Assembly: GCA_944322565.1 (NCBI GenBank)
Contig: CALUPG010000002.1
Location: 1-64,000 of the forward strand
Source of the DNA: an uncultured Bacteroidales bacterium
GTDB taxonomy: Bacteria; Bacteroidota; Bacteroidia; Bacteroidales; UBA932
DNA length: 64,000 bases
Direction: 5' to 3'
The notes below the pieces were generated by a model. The model made no database searches, had not been told where the DNA came from, and saw nothing but the letters and a program-made list of their open reading frames with translations. The translations under genes and the position numbers were made by a program. This document shows, piece by piece, positions 53,820 to 62,975 of the stretch (within the stretch, counting starts at the first letter, position 1; every line of letters starts with the position of its first letter).

Positions 53820-53843
53820 CGGACAGACATTATGGAAACAAAG

Positions 53844-53877
53844 AAAGAGAGCGGCTTCAATGAAACCGCTCTCTTTT
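53844..53877. terminator. Bidirectional terminator between the DUF4270 gene and acpP
   Basis: AAAGAGAGCGG (53844-53854) pairs perfectly with CCGCTCTCTTT (53866-53876), flanked by A and T runs on either side, between two convergent genes. Confidence 0.8.
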
Positions 53878-53897
53878 ATTATCAATAAGTACAGAAA

Positions 53898-54137
53898 TTA
53901 TTTCAGCTTGTTCTCAATGTATGCGATGGCATCACCTACAGTTGAAATCTTGTCTCCTGCATCCTCATCAGGAATATTGATGCCGAACTCCTTCTCAAAT
54001 TCCATGATAAGCTCTACTGTATCAAGAGAATCTGCTCCGAGGTCATTCTGAAAACTTGCTGTCTCTGTAACTTCTGATTCATCAACGCCCAATTTCTCAA
54101 CGATGATTTTCTTTACTTTTGCTGCAACTTCTGACAT
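53898..54137 (-). CDS. acpP: Acyl carrier protein
   Basis: 79-aa acidic four-helix protein carrying acyl chains in fatty-acid synthesis. Phosphopantetheine attaches to S37 in [12 protein letters not shown]. Usually followed by fabF; here the downstream DNA is a convergent terminator and the DUF4270 gene, so acpP stands alone. Confidence 0.97.
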   Translation of the reverse strand: MSEVAAKVKKIIVEKLGVDESEVTETASFQNDLGADSLDTVELIMEFEKEFGINIPDEDAGDKISTVGDAIAYIENKLK

Positions 54138-54190
54138 GATTGTAAAATTTAAGAATTAATAGTTTATGTTTGAATACACTTGATTAATCG

Positions 54191-54198
54191 CAAATATA
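54191..54198 (-). promoter_or_regulatory. Putative -7 element for acpP
   Basis: TATATTTG on the reverse strand, 54 bp before the acpP ATG. Confidence 0.5.
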
Positions 54199-54263
54199 TA
54201 CCCATAGGTTTTGAACTGGGGTGCAAAATAAGTAAAAAAATACGAAAAATGAAAGATTTTTTG

Positions 54264-55010
54264 CTATTTCCTCTGTCCACAGGGCTCAGATTCAGCTTCG
54301 GAGGGGCATTTGCTGAGCTTGAGCCAGACCCGGAAACCGTTGATTGAGTTGAGCAGATAGAATGACCACATTATTGCCATCACCTCAGCGTGCGGCTGCC
54401 CCTGCCGTATGCAGACGGCCCACATCACTATACTGATGACATTGGTCAGAATCCAAAGTACCCACTGCTCCATAAAGGCCATTGCCATCAACGCCTGGGC
54501 AATGACACTCAGGACTGTTGTCGCGGAATCCTTATACGGCTGAGGATCTCCTGCCTTGTCGAGCAGAAAGCCGACAGAGGCGACAAGCAAGGCGCATCCG
54601 GCAAAAAGCGCCGCACGCTGCCCCCATGTCATGCGGCGGGCGCTGACTCTGACATCATGACCAGGGCCGCCGGCCTTGGATTCAGACACAGCCGCGCCCC
54701 GCTTTCTCCACTGCAGCCAGCCCACAAGCTGCATCGGAAGATAATACAATGCATTGAGGGCAGCATCCCCATACAGAGAGGCTTTCCAGGAAATGACTGC
54801 ATACAGAGTCACATTGACAAGACCGAAAACATAGTTCCAGATGCTGCCCTTCGCCACAAGTACCACACACACCACTCCGGCTATGCCCGCTGCGGAGCCG
54901 AGAAGGTCGAATGTATCCGTCATGAATGAATAGACGGCATTGCTTGCAATGACGCCTGCTATCAGAAACAAATCATAGGCATTGAGTACCTTATTCGCAG
55001 AATTTCCCAT
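54264..55010 (-). CDS. PnuC-family vitamin transporter (second copy)
   Basis: 248-aa membrane protein with about seven helices. GSIWNYVFGLVNVTLYAVISWKASLYGDAALNALYYLPMQLVGWLQWRKR and MEQWVLWILTNVISIVMWAV match PnuC nicotinamide-riboside facilitators closely, more so than the copy in the suf cluster. It starts 5 bp after uvrC, so it is in the TlpA-uvrC-pnuC operon. No NadR-like kinase is adjacent. Confidence 0.88.
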   Translation of the reverse strand: MGNSANKVLNAYDLFLIAGVIASNAVYSFMTDTFDLLGSAAGIAGVVCVVLVAKGSIWNYVFGLVNVTLYAVISWKASLYGDAALNALYYLPMQLVGWLQWRKRGAAVSESKAGGPGHDVRVSARRMTWGQRAALFAGCALLVASVGFLLDKAGDPQPYKDSATTVLSVIAQALMAMAFMEQWVLWILTNVISIVMWAVCIRQGQPHAEVMAIMWSFYLLNSINGFRVWLKLSKCPSEAESEPCGQRK

Positions 55011-55015
55011 TTATA

Positions 55016-56809
55016 TCACTTTTTCTGCAGAGCTTCGTGAATCCTGGCCGCAAGGTCATGTCCGACGAGGTGAGCAATGTCTTCTACCGGGGCTGCAGCA
55101 ATCCTTGCCACACTCCCGAAATGCAGGATGAGGCGCTGCTCGGTTTTCTCTCCGACACCTTTGATATCCCGCAACGCAGACTCAATCTGCGCCTTGCTGC
55201 GCCTGTTGCGGTGATGCGTGATACCAAACCGGTGAGCTTCGTCCCGAATGCGCTGAAGGACTTTAAGTGCCTGTGAATTCCGGTCTATGAAAAGCGGATA
55301 CGGGTCACCGACCCTGATGACTTCTTCAAGCCGCTTTGCCAGACCGATGACAGTCAGTCTCTCTGTCAGACCCAGCTCCGACAGGGCCTCGAATGCAAAA
55401 GCCAGCTGTCCTCTGCCTCCGTCTATCACGACCAGCTGGGGAAGATCATCCGGAGCCTCCGCCAGCATCCTGGAATAACGCCTGTTGACAACCTCTTTCA
55501 TGGACGCATAGTCATTGGCGCCTACCACTGTCTTGATGTTGAAATGCCTGTAATCCCTCTTGGAGGGGACTCCGCCGCGGAAAACAACGCATGAAGCCAC
55601 AGGGTTGGTTCCCTGAATATTGGAGTTGTCAAAACACTCGATATGTTCCGGAAGGACCTTCATGCCAAGTGCATCCCGGAGCTCTTCCAGAACTTTTCTC
55701 TTGAATTCATCGGGATCTGTATGCTCTTTTTGTTTCAAGGCATTGAATCTCATCTCCTTGGCATTCTTGGCGCTGAGTTCGAGCAAGGCAAGCTTGTCTC
55801 CGCGGACAGGTATCCTGAACTGCACTCCATCAATCTCCACGTCCGGATAGAACGGCACTATGACTTCCCGGGACAGTGAGCCGAACTTTGACTGGATTTC
55901 AGCGATGAACATGCCCAGGACCTCCGCATGGTCTTCTTCTATGTTCATCCTGAATCCGAGATTCAGAGACTGGACGACAGCGCCCTGGCGCAGACGCATG
56001 AAATTGCCGTAAGCATCGCTTGAGTCGAAGACAAGGGAGAATACATCCGCATCTGCAGTCCCTGTCCCGGTGATAATCGACTTGCTGTAATGCTTCTCCA
56101 GGGACTGCATCTTTCCCTTGTAGATTTCGGCAGCCTCAAAGTCCAGCTCTGCCGCCGCCCTGGACATAAGGGAACGGTAGTGCTGTATCATTTCACGTCC
56201 GCCGCCTTTCAAAAGCCTTACTATTTCTTCAATATATCCGTTGTATTCCCTGGCGGAAATGCCCCCGATGCAGCAGCCCCGGCATTTTCCGATGTGATAA
56301 TCAAGACACGGACGGAACTTGCGGCGGAGGATGGAGTCAGATGTGATTCTATTGTTGCATGTCCGCAGAGGATAGAGCTCAGAGAACAGTTCCAGAAGAT
56401 TGCGGGCATGCATTACAGAACTGTACGGGCCGAAAAACCTTGAGCCGTCCTTGGTTATGCGCCGCGTCAGATAAACCTTCGGAAATTCATCGGCACTGAC
56501 ACAAATCCACGGATAAGTCTTGGAATCTTTCAGCAGTATGTTGTATTTCGGCTTGTACTGCTTGATGAGATTGTTCTCCAGCAGGAGGGCATCGGCCTCT
56601 GTATCCACCACCGAATACTGTGCATCGGCAATCTTCGATACCATTATGGCCGTTTTTCTTGTCAGCCTCTCAGGGGGGACGAAATACTGGGCCACCCGCT
56701 TGTGAAGATCCTTCGCCTTTCCCACATAAATGACATTTCCCTCAGCGTCATAGTATCTGTAGACTCCGGGGGAATGCGGGAACAATGCTATTTTTTCTCT
56801 GAGTGTCAA
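55016..56809 (-). CDS. uvrC: Excinuclease ABC subunit C
   Basis: 597-aa nuclease making both incisions in nucleotide-excision repair. GIY-YIG domain at the N-terminus (SPGVYRYYDAEGNVIYVGKAKDLHKRV), UVR domain (about 200-235), C-terminal RNase-H-like domain (ECFDNSNIQGTNPVASCVVF, VVIDGGRGQLAFA) and a helix-hairpin-helix end (LRDIKGVGEKTEQRLILHFGS). Complete. Confidence 0.96.
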   Translation of the reverse strand: MTLREKIALFPHSPGVYRYYDAEGNVIYVGKAKDLHKRVAQYFVPPERLTRKTAIMVSKIADAQYSVVDTEADALLLENNLIKQYKPKYNILLKDSKTYPWICVSADEFPKVYLTRRITKDGSRFFGPYSSVMHARNLLELFSELYPLRTCNNRITSDSILRRKFRPCLDYHIGKCRGCCIGGISAREYNGYIEEIVRLLKGGGREMIQHYRSLMSRAAAELDFEAAEIYKGKMQSLEKHYSKSIITGTGTADADVFSLVFDSSDAYGNFMRLRQGAVVQSLNLGFRMNIEEDHAEVLGMFIAEIQSKFGSLSREVIVPFYPDVEIDGVQFRIPVRGDKLALLELSAKNAKEMRFNALKQKEHTDPDEFKRKVLEELRDALGMKVLPEHIECFDNSNIQGTNPVASCVVFRGGVPSKRDYRHFNIKTVVGANDYASMKEVVNRRYSRMLAEAPDDLPQLVVIDGGRGQLAFAFEALSELGLTERLTVIGLAKRLEEVIRVGDPYPLFIDRNSQALKVLQRIRDEAHRFGITHHRNRRSKAQIESALRDIKGVGEKTEQRLILHFGSVARIAAAPVEDIAHLVGHDLAARIHEALQKK

Positions 56810-56848
56810 AATATGCCGTCAAATTATCACCGGACACAAGGCCACAGG

Positions 56849-57928
56849 TCAGTCAAGATATTTCGCCACTTCTTCGGCTATCTGCTCTCCGCGGAGATTC
56901 CTTTTGAGAATAGTCCCGTCCGGGCCGAAAAGAATGACATGAGGAATGCCCTCGATGCCATAAAGGTCAGTAGGCACAGACTGAGCGTTTACAATCTGTT
57001 TCCAATTCACCCCATATACCCTGGCTGTATCTTTGGTCGCCTGCGGATTGTCCCAGACAGCCACGCTCAGCACATCAAGCCCCTTTGAGCGGTATTTGTT
57101 CCAGACAGCCTTGATATTCGGAATCTCTGCCTTGCATGGGCCGCACCATGAGGCCCAGAAGTCCACAAGGACATACCTGCCTTTGCCCACATAATCCGAG
57201 AGACTTGCGGTTTTGCCTCCCGGCTGCTTGACGGAAAAGTCTGTGAACATTTTTCCTTCTGCCGTATTTTCCCTGATGCTGATGCTCCTGCGAAGCTCCT
57301 GGACAAACTCATTTTTCTGAAGTCTGTCGGACAATGTGCTCAGGAGAGAATCCAGGGCCGGGTCTTCCATATCCATCGCGAGATTCTGTACCGCAAACAG
57401 TGCAAGAACATTGTCCTTGTTGGACTCAAGCATTGTCCTGTTGTATTCCATATATTCGCCCAGGATTGAATCTGAGCTTTCCTGAAGCTTTGCAATCTTT
57501 TCTTCGTCGGAAAGAGTCTGGTCGGCAGATACCTGCTCCATGATAGCCTGCATGTCATTGCGGAGAGCGAGCGAGCGGGTCTTGAACTCATTGTATCTCT
57601 CCTGTACTGACTGGCCGGCACCAAGCCGTGAAGTCACTGTCGGCTCATATGACAGGGAGACAGACAGCCTCGTGCCGTCCGGAATAAATTCCACCCCATA
57701 ATTTGCAGCCTGGATACTTCCGAGAACTGCGGCATCAGACGGTATCTCAAGCGAGAATTTGCCGTCCGACACCGGGACAAGAGTATCAATCTGAAGTTCA
57801 GGAACAATCACATTGACTTCATTGATTCCCTCAGCGTCAATCTTACCAGAAATTTTCGTCACATCGGATACTCTTGCGCATCCGGCCAGAACAGCTGCAG
57901 CGCATGCTGCCCAAATGATTTTTTTCAT
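56849..57928 (-). CDS. TlpA-like thiol-disulfide oxidoreductase lipoprotein
   Basis: 359-aa lipoprotein (signal ends VLAGC, lipidated C17). An N-terminal DUF4369-like beta domain, a helical middle (about 100-225) and a thioredoxin domain with WASWCGPCKAEIPN (C262, C265) follow. It probably reduces or oxidises periplasmic or surface thiols. First gene of the group leading into uvrC, 39 bp upstream. I found no clear TAnnTTTG element in front of it. Confidence 0.85.
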   Translation of the reverse strand: MKKIIWAACAAAVLAGCARVSDVTKISGKIDAEGINEVNVIVPELQIDTLVPVSDGKFSLEIPSDAAVLGSIQAANYGVEFIPDGTRLSVSLSYEPTVTSRLGAGQSVQERYNEFKTRSLALRNDMQAIMEQVSADQTLSDEEKIAKLQESSDSILGEYMEYNRTMLESNKDNVLALFAVQNLAMDMEDPALDSLLSTLSDRLQKNEFVQELRRSISIRENTAEGKMFTDFSVKQPGGKTASLSDYVGKGRYVLVDFWASWCGPCKAEIPNIKAVWNKYRSKGLDVLSVAVWDNPQATKDTARVYGVNWKQIVNAQSVPTDLYGIEGIPHVILFGPDGTILKRNLRGEQIAEEVAKYLD

Positions 57929-57990
57929 CTGTAATGTCAATTGAATCTAATATTGCTGATTGTCTGCGACATCCGGACACCTGACAAAAC

Positions 57991-58056
57991 AAAGAGAGTG
58001 ACAGACCTCCGGCATGACCTGCTGTCATGGTCCAGGGTATGGGTCACTCTCTTTTT
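57991..58056. terminator. Nested bidirectional terminator after rpsC
   Basis: A 12-bp perfect stem (AAAGAGAGTGAC at 57991-58002 with GTCACTCTCTTT at 58043-58054) encloses an inner perfect hairpin CATGAC-CTGCT-GTCATG. On the reverse strand TTTGTTTTG follows, and on the forward strand TTTTTC. A third hairpin (GACGGC/GCCGTC, 58066-58086) lies between it and rpsC. It would close the upstream ribosomal block. Confidence 0.75.
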
Positions 58057-58092
58057 CTATCGCAGACGGCGTCCAAAAGCCGTCTTTGTCAA

Positions 58093-58842
58093 TTATTTGC
58101 TTTCCTTGCGGTCTGAACGGCGGCGGTCACCGCGACGACGGTCACCTCTTCCTCCACGGTTCTGTCCGCCATGCTGCTGTGCATTGGCTGCAACACCGGC
58201 ATTAGGAGAAAGATCCCTCTTGCCATAGACCTCGCCATTGCAGATCCATACCTTGATGCCAAGGACACCCACTTTGGTATGAGCCTCTGCAAGCGCATAG
58301 TCAATGTCGGCGCGGAATGTATGGAGAGGAGTACGTCCTTCCTTGAACATTTCGCTCCTTGCCATTTCAGCTCCGCCGAGACGGCCGCTGATCTGAACCT
58401 TGATGCCCTCTGCGCCTACCCTCATGGTAGTGGCGACAGCCATCTTGATGGCTCTTCTGTAAGATACACGGCCTTCAATCTGACGGGCTATGTTGTCTGC
58501 CACGATGTGAGCGTCAACCTCAGGCTTCTTGACCTCAAAGATATTGATCTGAACATCTTTCTCAGTCACTTTCTTGAGCTCTTCCTTGAGCTTGTCGACC
58601 TCTGTGCCGCCCTTTCCGATGATTACACCCGGTCTTGCGGCATGAATAGTCACAGTGATGAGCTTGAGAGTCCTCTCGATGACAATCTTTGAAAGGCTTG
58701 CCTTTGCAAGACGGTTCATGAGATATTTGCGGATCTTGTAGTCTTCAGCTATTTTCTCCGCATAGCTACCACCACACCAGTTAGAGTCCCAACCACGGGT
58801 GATACCGATTCTGTTGCTGATAGGATTTGTTTTCTGTCCCAT
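58093..58842 (-). CDS. rpsC: 30S ribosomal protein S3
   Basis: 249-aa protein with N-terminal KH domain and C-terminal S3 domain ([54 protein letters not shown]). The last ~30 residues are a Gly/Arg/Asp-rich tail ([15 protein letters not shown]). Last gene of the first ribosomal block. rplP, normally next, is 10.7 kb further on. Confidence 0.97.
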   Translation of the reverse strand: MGQKTNPISNRIGITRGWDSNWCGGSYAEKIAEDYKIRKYLMNRLAKASLSKIVIERTLKLITVTIHAARPGVIIGKGGTEVDKLKEELKKVTEKDVQINIFEVKKPEVDAHIVADNIARQIEGRVSYRRAIKMAVATTMRVGAEGIKVQISGRLGGAEMARSEMFKEGRTPLHTFRADIDYALAEAHTKVGVLGIKVWICNGEVYGKRDLSPNAGVAANAQQHGGQNRGGRGDRRRGDRRRSDRKESK

Positions 58843-58845
58843 AAT

Positions 58846-59268
58846 TTATTCCTCCACTGTTGCAGTTGGTTTCTTTACATCGAGGATGACGGTGACATGG
58901 TTGGAACGCTTGCGGATTCTTCCGGCCCTTCCCTGCGGACATGGACGGATTCTCTTGAGCGTGCGGCCTTCATTTACCATGATGGTCTGCACATATACAT
59001 TGCCGTTATCCAATTCATGAGAATTGTCCTGATTCTTGGCTTCCCAGTTGGCTATGGCGCTGCGGAGAAGCTTCTCAAGACTGATTGAAGCTGACTTCTT
59101 TGAGAATTTCAGGATATCAAGGGCACGGTTCACCTCCACTCCCCTTACCAGGTCTGCTACCAGACGCATCTTGCGGGGTGAAGTAGGAACATCATTCAGC
59201 TTAGCAATAGCAGTATGCTTTTTTATTTCTTTAAGCCTCTCGGCCATTTTTCTTTTGCGAGCTCCCAT
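58846..59268 (-). CDS. rplV: 50S ribosomal protein L22
   Basis: 140-aa exit-tunnel protein: [38 protein letters not shown] and [29 protein letters not shown] are canonical. Three bp before rpsC. Confidence 0.97.
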   Translation of the reverse strand: MGARKRKMAERLKEIKKHTAIAKLNDVPTSPRKMRLVADLVRGVEVNRALDILKFSKKSASISLEKLLRSAIANWEAKNQDNSHELDNGNVYVQTIMVNEGRTLKRIRPCPQGRAGRIRKRSNHVTVILDVKKPTATVEE

Positions 59269-59288
59269 AATTACAATTTCATTTTAAA

Positions 59289-59558
59289 TTATTTACGATT
59301 GCCCGAATGGCCTCTGAATGTTCTTGTCGGAGCGAACTCACCGAGCTTGTGGCCCACCATGTTTTCTGTAACATAAACCGGAATAAACTTGTTTCCATTA
59401 TGAACAGCGATAGTGTGACCCACGAAGTCAGGAGAGATCATACTTGCGCGTGACCAAGTCTTGACAACCTCTTTCTTCATGCTACCTTCATTCATAGCAA
59501 GAATTTTCTTTTCCAGACTCTCCTGGATATAAGGACCTTTTCTTAATGAACGACTCAT
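59289..59558 (-). CDS. rpsS: 30S ribosomal protein S19
   Basis: 89-aa protein [20 protein letters not shown] to [19 protein letters not shown], full length and highly conserved. Confidence 0.98.
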   Translation of the reverse strand: MSRSLRKGPYIQESLEKKILAMNEGSMKKEVVKTWSRASMISPDFVGHTIAVHNGNKFIPVYVTENMVGHKLGEFAPTRTFRGHSGNRK

Positions 59559-59579
59559 AATCTCTTAAGTTTTATTCCG

Positions 59580-60404
59580 TTATTTTTTCCTTCTTTCAAT
59601 GATGAACCTGTTTGAAGTGCTCTTAGGATTACGTGTCTTATAGCCCTTGGCCGGCATGCCCTTGCGTGAACGAGGGTGTCCTCCGGATGCACGACCTTCA
59701 CCACCACCCATCGGGTGATCAACCGGGTTCATTACGACACCGCGGTTGCGAGGACGGCGTCCGAGCCATCTTCTGCGACCGGCTTTTCCATGAGACTCCA
59801 GATTGTGGTCCGGATTGGATACAGTGCCCACTGTGGCGCGGCAAGTGACAAGCACCATCCTTGTCTCGCCTGAAGGGAGACGGAGGATTGCGTAGTTGCC
59901 TTCACGCGCTGCAAGCTGAGCGAATGCTCCGGCGCTGCGTGCCATTGCGGCACCCTGTCCGGGGCGAAGCTCGATGTTGTGGACGAGAGTACCGAGCGGA
60001 ATTTCACCGAGAGGGAGAGTGTTGCCGAGTTCAGGAGCGACTCCCGGACCTGATGCAATCACCTGTCCTACCTTGAGTCCGTTTGGCGCAATGATATATC
60101 TCTTTTCGCCATCTTCATACTGCACCAGGGCAATGCGCGCGCTGCGGTTCGGGTCGTACTCGATTGTAAGGACAGTTGCCTTGCAGTCGTCTTTTGCACG
60201 ACGGAAGTCGATGACACGATACATTCTCTTGTGACCGCCGCCTATATAGCGCATGGTCATCTTACCCTGATTGTTGCGTCCGCCTGATTTCTTGAGAGGC
60301 TCAAGAAGCGGCTTATAAGGAGTCTTGCAGGTAATGTCATCAAAAGCACTGATTACCTTGTTCCTCTGACCCGGGGTCACCGGTTTGAATTTTCTTACTG
60401 CCAT
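59580..60404 (-). CDS. rplB: 50S ribosomal protein L2
   Basis: 274-aa core protein of the peptidyl-transferase region. [26 protein letters not shown] and the C-terminal [34 protein letters not shown] are diagnostic. Confidence 0.98.
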   Translation of the reverse strand: MAVRKFKPVTPGQRNKVISAFDDITCKTPYKPLLEPLKKSGGRNNQGKMTMRYIGGGHKRMYRVIDFRRAKDDCKATVLTIEYDPNRSARIALVQYEDGEKRYIIAPNGLKVGQVIASGPGVAPELGNTLPLGEIPLGTLVHNIELRPGQGAAMARSAGAFAQLAAREGNYAILRLPSGETRMVLVTCRATVGTVSNPDHNLESHGKAGRRRWLGRRPRNRGVVMNPVDHPMGGGEGRASGGHPRSRKGMPAKGYKTRNPKSTSNRFIIERRKK

Positions 60405-60418
60405 TTCCTGATTCCTCC

Positions 60419-60709
60419 TTAAATATTACTGTAGAAATCGATCTTGTCGTCACCGGCAAGAGTCACATATGCTTTCTTGTAATGATTCTCACGCCCCCTG
60501 AGCATTCCTGCCTTGGTATAGCGTGATTTCTTCTTGCCATGATAGTTAAGGGTGTTCACATCGGCAACTGTAACATTGTACATCTGCTCGACGGCAGCCT
60601 TGATTTCTATCTTGTTGGCATTGCGGTCCACTATGAAACCGTAGCGGTTCAACTTCTCGCCTTGAACCGTCATCTTTTCTGTTATAATTGGCTTAATTAT
60701 GATTCCCAT
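60419..60709 (-). CDS. rplW: 50S ribosomal protein L23
   Basis: 96-aa exit-tunnel protein and docking site for trigger factor and [25 protein letters not shown] and [29 protein letters not shown]. Confidence 0.97.
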   Translation of the reverse strand: MGIIIKPIITEKMTVQGEKLNRYGFIVDRNANKIEIKAAVEQMYNVTVADVNTLNYHGKKKSRYTKAGMLRGRENHYKKAYVTLAGDDKIDFYSNI

Positions 60710-60721
60710 CGCTCAATCTTT

Positions 60722-61348
60722 TTATTTGATTCTTGATGAAAGGATGTCCTGGACTCCGTCAACCATGACCATAGAATATGCATTCATGATGGTATAAGTG
60801 TTGATTTCGTCAACAGATATCACCTTTACTTCAGGAAGGTTGCGTGACGAAAGGAAAATGTTCTTCGAATTCTCAGGGAGAACGAAGAGGACCTTTCTGT
60901 CTCCGGCCTTGATGTTCTTAAGAATCTGGATGAATTCCTTGGTCTTAGGAGCATCCATTGCGAACGGCTCAACCATTATGATTGCATTCTCCTGTGCCTT
61001 GTATGAAAGAGCAGAGAATCTTGCAAGCTGCTTTACCTTCTTGTTCAGCTTGGAGCGGTAGTCGCGCGGCTTAGGGCCGAATACGCGTCCGCCACCAGTG
61101 TAGATGCCTGCCTTGCGGCTACCGTGGCGTGCACCGCCGGAGCCTTTCTGACGGATGAGCTTCTTGGTGCTGTAGGCGACCTCGCTTCTGTCCTTGGTCT
61201 TGTGAGTACCCTGCCTCTGGTTGCCGAGATACTGCTTTACATCAAGATAAATGGCATGGTCATTCGGTTCGATGCCGAAAATGTTCTCGTCAAGAACAAC
61301 CTTCTTCCCGGACTCTGATCCGTCAATTTTATAAACTGACAATTCCAT
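60722..61348 (-). CDS. rplD: 50S ribosomal protein L4
   Basis: 208-aa protein; the extended RNA-binding loop has [30 protein letters not shown]. In gamma-proteobacteria L4 represses the S10 operon; that control is not established in Bacteroidota. Twelve bp before rplW. Confidence 0.97.
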   Translation of the reverse strand: MELSVYKIDGSESGKKVVLDENIFGIEPNDHAIYLDVKQYLGNQRQGTHKTKDRSEVAYSTKKLIRQKGSGGARHGSRKAGIYTGGGRVFGPKPRDYRSKLNKKVKQLARFSALSYKAQENAIIMVEPFAMDAPKTKEFIQILKNIKAGDRKVLFVLPENSKNIFLSSRNLPEVKVISVDEINTYTIMNAYSMVMVDGVQDILSSRIK

Positions 61349-61352
61349 AACC

Positions 61353-61976
61353 TTAATCCTCCAAAATTACATAAGAACCTTTGGCCCCCGGAACAGAGCC
61401 TTTTACTACGAGAAGATTGTTCTCAGGCATAACCTTGATGACCTCAAGATTGAAGATCTTCACACGCTCGTTACCTGTGTGTCCGGCCATTCTCATGCCC
61501 TTGAAGACGCGTGAAGGCCAAGATGATGCACCGAGAGAACCAGGGTGACGGAGTCTGTTGTGCTGGCCGTGTGTCTGGCCGCCGACTCCCGCAAAGCCGT
61601 GACGCTTCACGACTCCCTGGAATCCTTTACCTTTGGAAGTACCGACGACATCCACATAAGCAGTGTTCGCGAAAACATCTGCTACAGTAAGGACATCGCC
61701 TAACTTAAGCTCCTGAGCGAAGTCTGCCTTGAACTCGACAAGCTTGCGCTTAGGTGTGGTTCCTGCCTTTTTGAAATGCCCCATAAGCGGAGCGCTGGCA
61801 TGCTTCTCACTCATTTCGTCATAGGCAAGCTGTACAGCGGCATAACCATCTTTCTCTACTGTACGGATTTGCGTGACTACGCATGGACCAGCCTCAATGA
61901 CGGTGCATGGAATATTCTTTCCATCGGCACCGAAAACGGAAGTCATTCCGATTTTCTTTCCAATTAATCCAGGCAT
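61353..61976 (-). CDS. rplC: 50S ribosomal protein L3
   Basis: 207-aa protein near the peptidyl-transferase centre: [59 protein letters not shown]. First gene of this block. rpsJ, which normally precedes it, is absent and a promoter lies directly upstream. Confidence 0.97.
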   Translation of the reverse strand: MPGLIGKKIGMTSVFGADGKNIPCTVIEAGPCVVTQIRTVEKDGYAAVQLAYDEMSEKHASAPLMGHFKKAGTTPKRKLVEFKADFAQELKLGDVLTVADVFANTAYVDVVGTSKGKGFQGVVKRHGFAGVGGQTHGQHNRLRHPGSLGASSWPSRVFKGMRMAGHTGNERVKIFNLEVIKVMPENNLLVVKGSVPGAKGSYVILED

Positions 61977-62013
61977 TGGTTTGTTAATTAATTGTTTATT
62001 AATAACTTATCTT

Positions 62014-62044
62014 CCGCAACACATTTTTGCGGGCTGCAAATATA
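62014..62044 (-). promoter_or_regulatory. Promoter and 5' hairpin of the rplC-led block
   Basis: TATATTTG on the reverse strand (62037-62044) predicts a start near 62030. A 6-bp stem CCGCAA/TTGCGG (62014-62032) would sit at the extreme 5' end of the mRNA, with about 35 nt of A+T-rich leader before rplC. Confidence 0.5.
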
Positions 62045-62088
62045 CGATTAATTTTTTAATATTCAATATTTTGTGAAAACATTTTTCT

Positions 62089-62961
62089 TCACTTCGGAAT
62101 TACCCTCATTTCGGCATCTGCACCATAGCCGCACCAGATGCCGAGCCCTCCGGAGATATTGCTGCGGATATTTGAACTTGACGGAAAAAGGATTCCCGTG
62201 CCGATTGTGACGGCATTCTCATAGTCGCTCCAGAAATTGAAACCTTCCTCCGGAAGCTGCGTCAGTTTCACATAGACGGAGTCCCCTCTGTTGAAAAACG
62301 GGGAGTAATCTCCTGCATCAAGCTGCCGGAACGGCCGGCTTACGGTTATCGTCCCTATATTGTCCCCGGAGAAGACCTCATCGCTGACAGTGCCCAGAAA
62401 TGAAGAACCATACCTGCTGCCGCCCGGCGTCACCCGAGAGAACACCTTATAGAAATTTTTCTCGGACGGATTGTCTCTGAAAGAAATACGTATCGCATAC
62501 AGAGTGTCGCTTTCCTCGCTCTGTTCAACAACAATGTCATCTATAGGGACAGATTCCGGAATCCATGTTTCCGCAGACAATGTCCGCCCGGAATATTCAA
62601 CTTTCAAAGTATAATGTTTCCCCGCTTCGCCGCGGATTTCAGAGCCGGTGTAAATGAAAGGAGGAAAATACTTGGCGTCAACTCTTCCGACAAGAATCTC
62701 TTCATGCTCGCCGTCACTCACTGTAACTTTTGCCCAGCGGACGGGAATATCTGTTGCATTCCCCGTCCCGACGCCAATCCCCATCGTCTGCGTAAGAATC
62801 ACATTGGCAAAAAAGCCTTCTTCTATCCACCCTTCCACGGCTATCTGCGGCTCATACCCGCTGCCGATATTTTTCCATTCCGGCTCACAGGAAAAAAGTG
62901 CCACAAGCGCAAGAACGGCAGCAGAAAATGCATATCCATTATTATTCAGACCTAACTTCAT
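62089..62961 (-). CDS. DUF4249 family lipoprotein
   Basis: 290-aa lipoprotein (signal ends ALFSC, lipidated C25). The mature part begins EPEWKNIGSGYEPQIAVEGWIEEGFFANVILTQT, the DUF4249 pattern, a beta-rich surface protein in Bacteroidota encoded after a TonB-dependent receptor. It follows the receptor by 14 bp and probably forms an outer-membrane uptake pair with it. Substrate unknown. Confidence 0.87.
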   Translation of the reverse strand: MKLGLNNNGYAFSAAVLALVALFSCEPEWKNIGSGYEPQIAVEGWIEEGFFANVILTQTMGIGVGTGNATDIPVRWAKVTVSDGEHEEILVGRVDAKYFPPFIYTGSEIRGEAGKHYTLKVEYSGRTLSAETWIPESVPIDDIVVEQSEESDTLYAIRISFRDNPSEKNFYKVFSRVTPGGSRYGSSFLGTVSDEVFSGDNIGTITVSRPFRQLDAGDYSPFFNRGDSVYVKLTQLPEEGFNFWSDYENAVTIGTGILFPSSSNIRSNISGGLGIWCGYGADAEMRVIPK

Positions 62962-62975
62962 TGCATCTCAAGATT

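Noticed and set aside
47417-58092. Mobile island splitting the ribosomal operon
   Set aside because: There is no integrase, transposase, tRNA target, or flanking direct repeat, and the genes are conserved housekeeping genes with normal composition. A rearrangement is the better explanation.
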